Origin: an uncultured Erysipelotrichaceae bacterium | GTDB taxonomy: Bacteria; Bacillota_I; Bacilli_A; RFN20; CAG-826 | Reading direction: 5' to 3' | NCBI GenBank assembly: GCA_902774655.1 | Contig: CACYJD010000003.1 | Span: forward strand, 1-17,362 | Length of the DNA: 17,362 bases | In this document: piece by piece, positions 13,549-17,362 of the stretch | How positions within the stretch are numbered: position 1 is the first letter of the stretch | Layout of the letters: each line of letters begins with the position of its first letter | The notes under the pieces: generated by a model | Seen by the model: the letters and a program-made list of their open reading frames with translations, nothing else | Databases searched by the model: none | What the model was told of the DNA's origin: nothing | Position numbers and translations under genes: made by a program

Positions 13549-15624
13549 ATGAAAGCAAAACGTTTAATCATGCCTTTACTTGGCTTAACAATGCTTACTT
13601 TGGCAAGTTGTGGTGAATCAAGACATGAAATTGATACCTATTTTGAATATCATCCAACTGAAACTAGAACAATTGGTGCTAAAACCAATAGTGAAGAACA
13701 TATCTATAATTCAATCAAGATTTCTCCTGTAAGTGGACTTAGAGACGACTTCGCTATGGGTGTTGATGCTTCAATGGTTAATGAAGTTGAAAAAGCCGGT
13801 GGCGTCTACTATAACAATCAAGGTCAAGAACAAGATGTATTTGAAGTCTTAAGAGATAACGGTGTTAACTTCGTAAGACTTAGATTATGGAATGACCCAT
13901 ATCGTAAGGTTGGTAATAAACCTTATGGTGGTGGTAATAACAATTACGCTAACGATTTAATTATGGCGAAACGAATTAAAAAAGCCGGATTAAATCTCAT
14001 GATTGACTTCCATTATAGTGATTTCTGGGCTGACCCAGATCATCAACAAGTTCCAAAGGCTTGGCAAAATGATGATTACACAAACCCAAATAACACACAA
14101 ATTCCTGAAAGAGTTAAATCTTTTACAAAAGACACATTAAATGCATTTAGGTCTGAAGGTATTACAGTTGACGCTGTTCAAATTGGTAATGAAATTAATA
14201 ACGGTATGATTGGATATGCCATCGACTGGAATAACGTCGATACCTCCTATAAATATATGGCTAAAGTCATTCAATCTGGTATTGAAGGTGCTAAAGAAGT
14301 AAATAAGAACGTGCGCACGATTATCCATCTCGCTAATGGTGGTAACAAAGCAGAATTCGAAGCCTTCTTTAGAGGTATGGAAGCCAACAAAGTTGATTAC
14401 GATATCATCGGTGCTTCCTTCTATCCTCAATTATCTGGATCATTAGAAGACTTACAAGCTAACCTCAATAACGTATCTCAAATTACCGGTAAAGCCGTCA
14501 TGGTTTGTGAAACAAGCTGGGGTTCAACATTAGATTATAACGAATACACCGCTAACCAATTCACCCAAGAAGACGAAGATGTGGGTGGTTACTTAACTGG
14601 TGAACAAGGACAAGCCACAGCGATGAGAGATATCATCAATGTCTTAGCCAAGGTTCCTAATAAAAAAGGTTTAGGTATTTTCTACTGGGAACCAGGATGG
14701 TTACCAGTTGGTGAAAGTGTTATGTGGGCATCTAACTACGGACAAGCCTATCAAAACACTGGCAGTGAAATGAGCTGGAGTGATTACACTGATGGTAAAG
14801 CTACATGGTCTAACCAAGGTTTATTCTCCTTCAGTGGTAAAGCACTAGCTTCCTTACAAGTATTTGGAAAAGTTAGAACTGGTTATAACGCTGTTAAAGA
14901 GAAATCAATCGCTGCTAGACATACTTCTCTTGATGTTACTCTTAACGTTGCAGATAACGCTAAAGAAACATTACCAGATACACTTAAATGTGTTACTAAC
15001 TTAGCAGCTATTAGAGATTTTCCTGCTACCTATAGTGCAGAAGATATCGAAAAAGTAAAAGTTAAAGGTTTACATACAGTTACCGCTACAATTGATGGTC
15101 AATATACCGCTCAATTAAACGTTAAATGTATTGAAAACTTCATTATCGATCCTGGATTTGAAAAACAAGGCGAAAGCGACAATATTGTGGATCCATGGAA
15201 GATTGGTTCAGTAACTCCTGCTAAAGATAAAGTTGTCAAACTCGACCGTAAAAAAGATGTTAGAAATGGTAAAACTGACCTTAACTGGTACCACGGAAGT
15301 GCAGACTTCTCATTTGATGTCTATCAAGAAGTCAAAAATGTCCCAGCAGGTAGCTATGATTTAGCAACCTACATCATGGGTATTGAACCTAGCAAAGCTA
15401 AACACACCAAACTTGAAGTTTATGTTGTTGTCAATGGTGTTGAAAGAGTCGTCGATATGAAAGACGTAATCGATGGTTGGGGTGTACCTCAAAACTATCA
15501 CTTAGCAGCGATTAACGAAATTGAAATCACCGCTACAACAAACATTAAAGTCGGTATTAGAGGCGCAGGCGCTAAAGGCGCATGGGGCCACAATGACGAC
15601 TGGTCACTTGTCACACACGAATAA
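13549..15624 (+). CDS. Arabinogalactan endo-beta-1,4-galactanase (GH53), surface lipoprotein
   Basis: The protein has 691 residues. AAGGAAGG lies 12 bases before the ATG. Residues 1-21 are a lipoprotein signal with lipobox LASC (Cys21), so the enzyme is anchored outside the membrane. The GH53 barrel covers about 60-450: DFAMGVDASMVNEVEKAGG, NFVRLRLWNDP and LMIDFHYSDFWADP are family hallmarks. The acid/base is Glu215 in QIGNEINNG and the nucleophile Glu321 in MVCETSWG. Residues about 458-526 are an Ig-like (Big_4-type) linker. Residues 531-690 (DPGFE, DPWKIGS, VPAGSYDLATYIMG) look like a beta-sandwich carbohydrate-binding module, probably CBM61, known in other GH53 enzymes to bind beta-1,4-galactan. 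It cuts internal beta-1,4-galactosidic bonds in type I arabinogalactan and pectic galactan. It is in one operon with the AraC gene upstream and the unknown protein downstream. Confidence 0.95.
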   Translation: MKAKRLIMPLLGLTMLTLASCGESRHEIDTYFEYHPTETRTIGAKTNSEEHIYNSIKISPVSGLRDDFAMGVDASMVNEVEKAGGVYYNNQGQEQDVFEVLRDNGVNFVRLRLWNDPYRKVGNKPYGGGNNNYANDLIMAKRIKKAGLNLMIDFHYSDFWADPDHQQVPKAWQNDDYTNPNNTQIPERVKSFTKDTLNAFRSEGITVDAVQIGNEINNGMIGYAIDWNNVDTSYKYMAKVIQSGIEGAKEVNKNVRTIIHLANGGNKAEFEAFFRGMEANKVDYDIIGASFYPQLSGSLEDLQANLNNVSQITGKAVMVCETSWGSTLDYNEYTANQFTQEDEDVGGYLTGEQGQATAMRDIINVLAKVPNKKGLGIFYWEPGWLPVGESVMWASNYGQAYQNTGSEMSWSDYTDGKATWSNQGLFSFSGKALASLQVFGKVRTGYNAVKEKSIAARHTSLDVTLNVADNAKETLPDTLKCVTNLAAIRDFPATYSAEDIEKVKVKGLHTVTATIDGQYTAQLNVKCIENFIIDPGFEKQGESDNIVDPWKIGSVTPAKDKVVKLDRKKDVRNGKTDLNWYHGSADFSFDVYQEVKNVPAGSYDLATYIMGIEPSKAKHTKLEVYVVVNGVERVVDMKDVIDGWGVPQNYHLAAINEIEITATTNIKVGIRGAGAKGAWGHNDDWSLVTHE

Positions 15625-15647
15625 GATAAATATTAAAAAGGATAAAT

Positions 15648-17362
15648 ATGGCATTCTACGTTAACATTATTCATCGTCCTGAACTTGCCCCAGAATACGC
15701 TGAGAAAGTTACTCAACACGGCAAGAAAGGAAACATATCTAGTAAAACTCTAATTGGAGAATCATTAGATATCTTTAAAACACAACAAGCTTTAGCCCAT
15801 AAATTTGGACTAAAGACTACAATTCAAATGACTTATGCTTCTTTATTTAATGAAGAAGCTATTGAACTTGCTAAACAACATCACAAAGAATTTGGTGATG
15901 AAATTGGTCTATCTTTACTTGGTTTACCATGTAAAGAATTTAGAGAAAAATATCAAACCAAAGACTTCTGCTTATGGATGTTTAGTGAAGAAGATAAGAT
16001 GTCAATCGTTGATGATGTCTTTGGTTTGTTCTATGAAAAATTTGGATTTTATCCAGAATCCACAAGTTGCTATTTCTTAGATGCGTTCTTAATTAATTAC
16101 ATCAAAGAGAAATATCCAAGTGTTAAATGCGCTGTTGCAACTTGTTGGGAAGAAGGGCCAAAAGCATATCATACATGTAATAACTCTTGGTACACCTTCT
16201 TTGATGGCGGTCCATGGGCTCCATGGATCCCTTCAAAAGTTAACTCTCATTGTCCTGCAAGTAGTAAGGAAGATGATAGTGGAATCGTCGCTATTCCTCA
16301 CTTATCTAGAGACTTACTTGCGTGTTATGACGGTAACGGAAGTAACTTTGGTACCCATCCTCAAAACGTTCTTAGAGGTATGGTCTATGAAGATAATGAA
16401 CTCCCTTATTTATTTAACTTAGTGGATCAATATCGTCATTTAGAGAAATATAACAATGGATTCAGTTACAACATGATGTATGTTGGACCTGGTTGGATGA
16501 ATAAAGCAGGTCGATGGGAATCATCATATGAATTACTCGTTAAATCATATGAAGATGGCATGGCCTATTATGGAAAACTTAAAAAAGAAGGCAAACTCGT
16601 TGATTGCACAATGAGTGAATTTGCCGATATCTATCGTAAAGAACACCCAAGTTATGAAGAACCTGAAAGAGCATTGTGGAAAGATATCCTTTACGGCAGT
16701 GAAAAAGAAATCTATTGGCATATCGACCCATATCTAAGAGCCTGCTTAGACTTTAACCAAGGTGGAGCGATGATTGACCTTAGAGCATACGTCGCTAGAC
16801 TTGACACTAAAGTCGGTATCGGAACAGAAAACATCTATGATGCTTCTTATCCATATCTAATCCAAGCTAACTATAGAGCAGGCTACTTCACTCACTACGC
16901 GGGAGCTGGAACCGTTAAGAGTGCAAAACTCATGTATAACGGCGAAGAAGTTGACCTTTGCTTAGAAAGAACAAAAGCAAAATGTGAAGTTCTTCCTAAT
17001 GGAGACACCAAGATTGTCGTTGATCCAGTAGTCGTGGAATTTAGTGATTTAGATGTCAAACTTCAATCAATCATCACCTTCAAAAAAGGCACTGGTGAAG
17101 TCCTCTTTGAAAGAAACATCTTAAATGATTTAGGTGGTAAAGAAGTCACCATTGAAGAGTATTTTGTAGGAGCCTTTGGCACTACAGAATATCAAAAAGA
17201 TATGACTAAGATTACCCTCGATGTAATCAATAAAGACGCAAGAACTCACGTGGATTTCGCTTATAAGTGCCGTATTTGCAAACTTGATAACGCTCTAGTT
17301 GTCCGCGCAACAGTGCCTGATGTAAATACAATTATTGAAGTAAGTGGAGATAATGATTATGG
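15648..17362 (+). CDS. Large cytoplasmic protein of unknown function, possible sugar-active enzyme (partial, runs off the window)
   Basis: The frame is open from ATG 15648 for 571 codons to the window edge. AAAGGA precedes the ATG by seven bases, 23 bases after the GH53 stop, so it is in the same operon. No signal peptide is present. The first half (about 1-350) looks like an alpha/beta barrel: strand-helix units, GDEIGLSLLGLP (83-94), GFYPESTSCYFLDAFLINYI (133-152), VKCAVATCWEEG (159-170) and a Trp/Gly/Pro-rich loop DGGPWAPWIPSKVNSHCPAS. The order 'EIGL...GfyPeSt...fLDa' recalls GH57/GH38- and polysaccharide deacetylase-type barrels, and uncharacterised gut proteins of the DUF3863/DUF3864 kind, but I cannot confirm this. 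The second half (about 390-571) is beta-rich, perhaps a sandwich domain. Its place suggests processing of galactan-derived oligosaccharides. Confidence 0.75.
   Translation, partial: MAFYVNIIHRPELAPEYAEKVTQHGKKGNISSKTLIGESLDIFKTQQALAHKFGLKTTIQMTYASLFNEEAIELAKQHHKEFGDEIGLSLLGLPCKEFREKYQTKDFCLWMFSEEDKMSIVDDVFGLFYEKFGFYPESTSCYFLDAFLINYIKEKYPSVKCAVATCWEEGPKAYHTCNNSWYTFFDGGPWAPWIPSKVNSHCPASSKEDDSGIVAIPHLSRDLLACYDGNGSNFGTHPQNVLRGMVYEDNELPYLFNLVDQYRHLEKYNNGFSYNMMYVGPGWMNKAGRWESSYELLVKSYEDGMAYYGKLKKEGKLVDCTMSEFADIYRKEHPSYEEPERALWKDILYGSEKEIYWHIDPYLRACLDFNQGGAMIDLRAYVARLDTKVGIGTENIYDASYPYLIQANYRAGYFTHYAGAGTVKSAKLMYNGEEVDLCLERTKAKCEVLPNGDTKIVVDPVVVEFSDLDVKLQSIITFKKGTGEVLFERNILNDLGGKEVTIEEYFVGAFGTTEYQKDMTKITLDVINKDARTHVDFAYKCRICKLDNALVVRATVPDVNTIIEVSGDNDY

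Noticed and set aside
14137..14430. 97-codon minus-strand ORF inside the galactanase gene
   Set aside because: It is a shadow of the well-supported GH53 reading frame, with no ribosome binding site of its own.
15835..16422. Two short plus-strand ORFs in another frame after the galactanase gene
   Set aside because: The frame opened by ATG 15648 runs through them to the window edge and has a ribosome binding site and ordinary protein composition; these are shadows.

Overview
The window is AT-rich DNA from a low-GC Gram-positive-type bacterium, most like the uncultured gut lineages near Mollicutes, Izemoplasmatales or Erysipelotrichia. That placement is an inference from base composition, the Asp-Phe tRNA pair, TTGnnn/TATAAT promoters, AGGAGG ribosome binding sites, lipoprotein signals and gene content. 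The standard code fits: tryptophan is TGG in the genes I translated, and at least one small gene ends in TGA, so TGA is unlikely to be sense.

Layout. 1-139: tail of a ThiF/TcdA-like gene. 196-903: a two-helix membrane protein of unknown function. 904-1320: non-coding stretch with a promoter-terminator pair and a 31-residue hydrophobic mini-ORF on the minus strand. 1322-1480: tRNA-Asp and tRNA-Phe (minus) with promoter and terminator. 1609-5469 (minus): a two-gene surface operon, a membrane-anchored protein followed by a 973-residue lipoprotein that looks like four repeats of one fold. Divergent from it at 5659 is an XRE regulator with four membrane helices. 6363: flavodoxin. 6944: GH3 glycosidase. 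9458: GPH-family sugar symporter. 11247: CvpA-like membrane protein. 11987-12205 (minus): small unknown gene. 12206-12719: a 514-base regulatory stretch. 12720-17362: AraC regulator, GH53 endo-galactanase lipoprotein with an accessory galactan-binding-like domain, and a large unknown protein cut by the window edge.

How the genes may work together. The right half looks like a carbohydrate locus for beta-1,4-galactan (pectic arabinogalactan I). The secreted GH53 lipoprotein would cut the polymer outside the cell, a cation symporter could import oligosaccharides, and the cytoplasmic GH3 could remove terminal sugars. The AraC protein is the likely sugar-responsive switch, being in one transcription unit with GH53. 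GH3 and the symporter each have their own terminator, so their membership of the pathway is inferred from proximity only. No GH2, GH35 or GH42 beta-galactosidase is visible.

The most unusual signals are: several genes with a -10 box placed so that transcription should begin at or within a few bases of the start codon, without a Shine-Dalgarno sequence, next to ordinary Shine-Dalgarno genes; a tRNA-Phe whose T-loop has A54 and U58 instead of U54 and A58; the four-module lipoprotein paired with a single-module partner opposite a membrane-bound XRE regulator; and the repeat-rich leader before the AraC gene.
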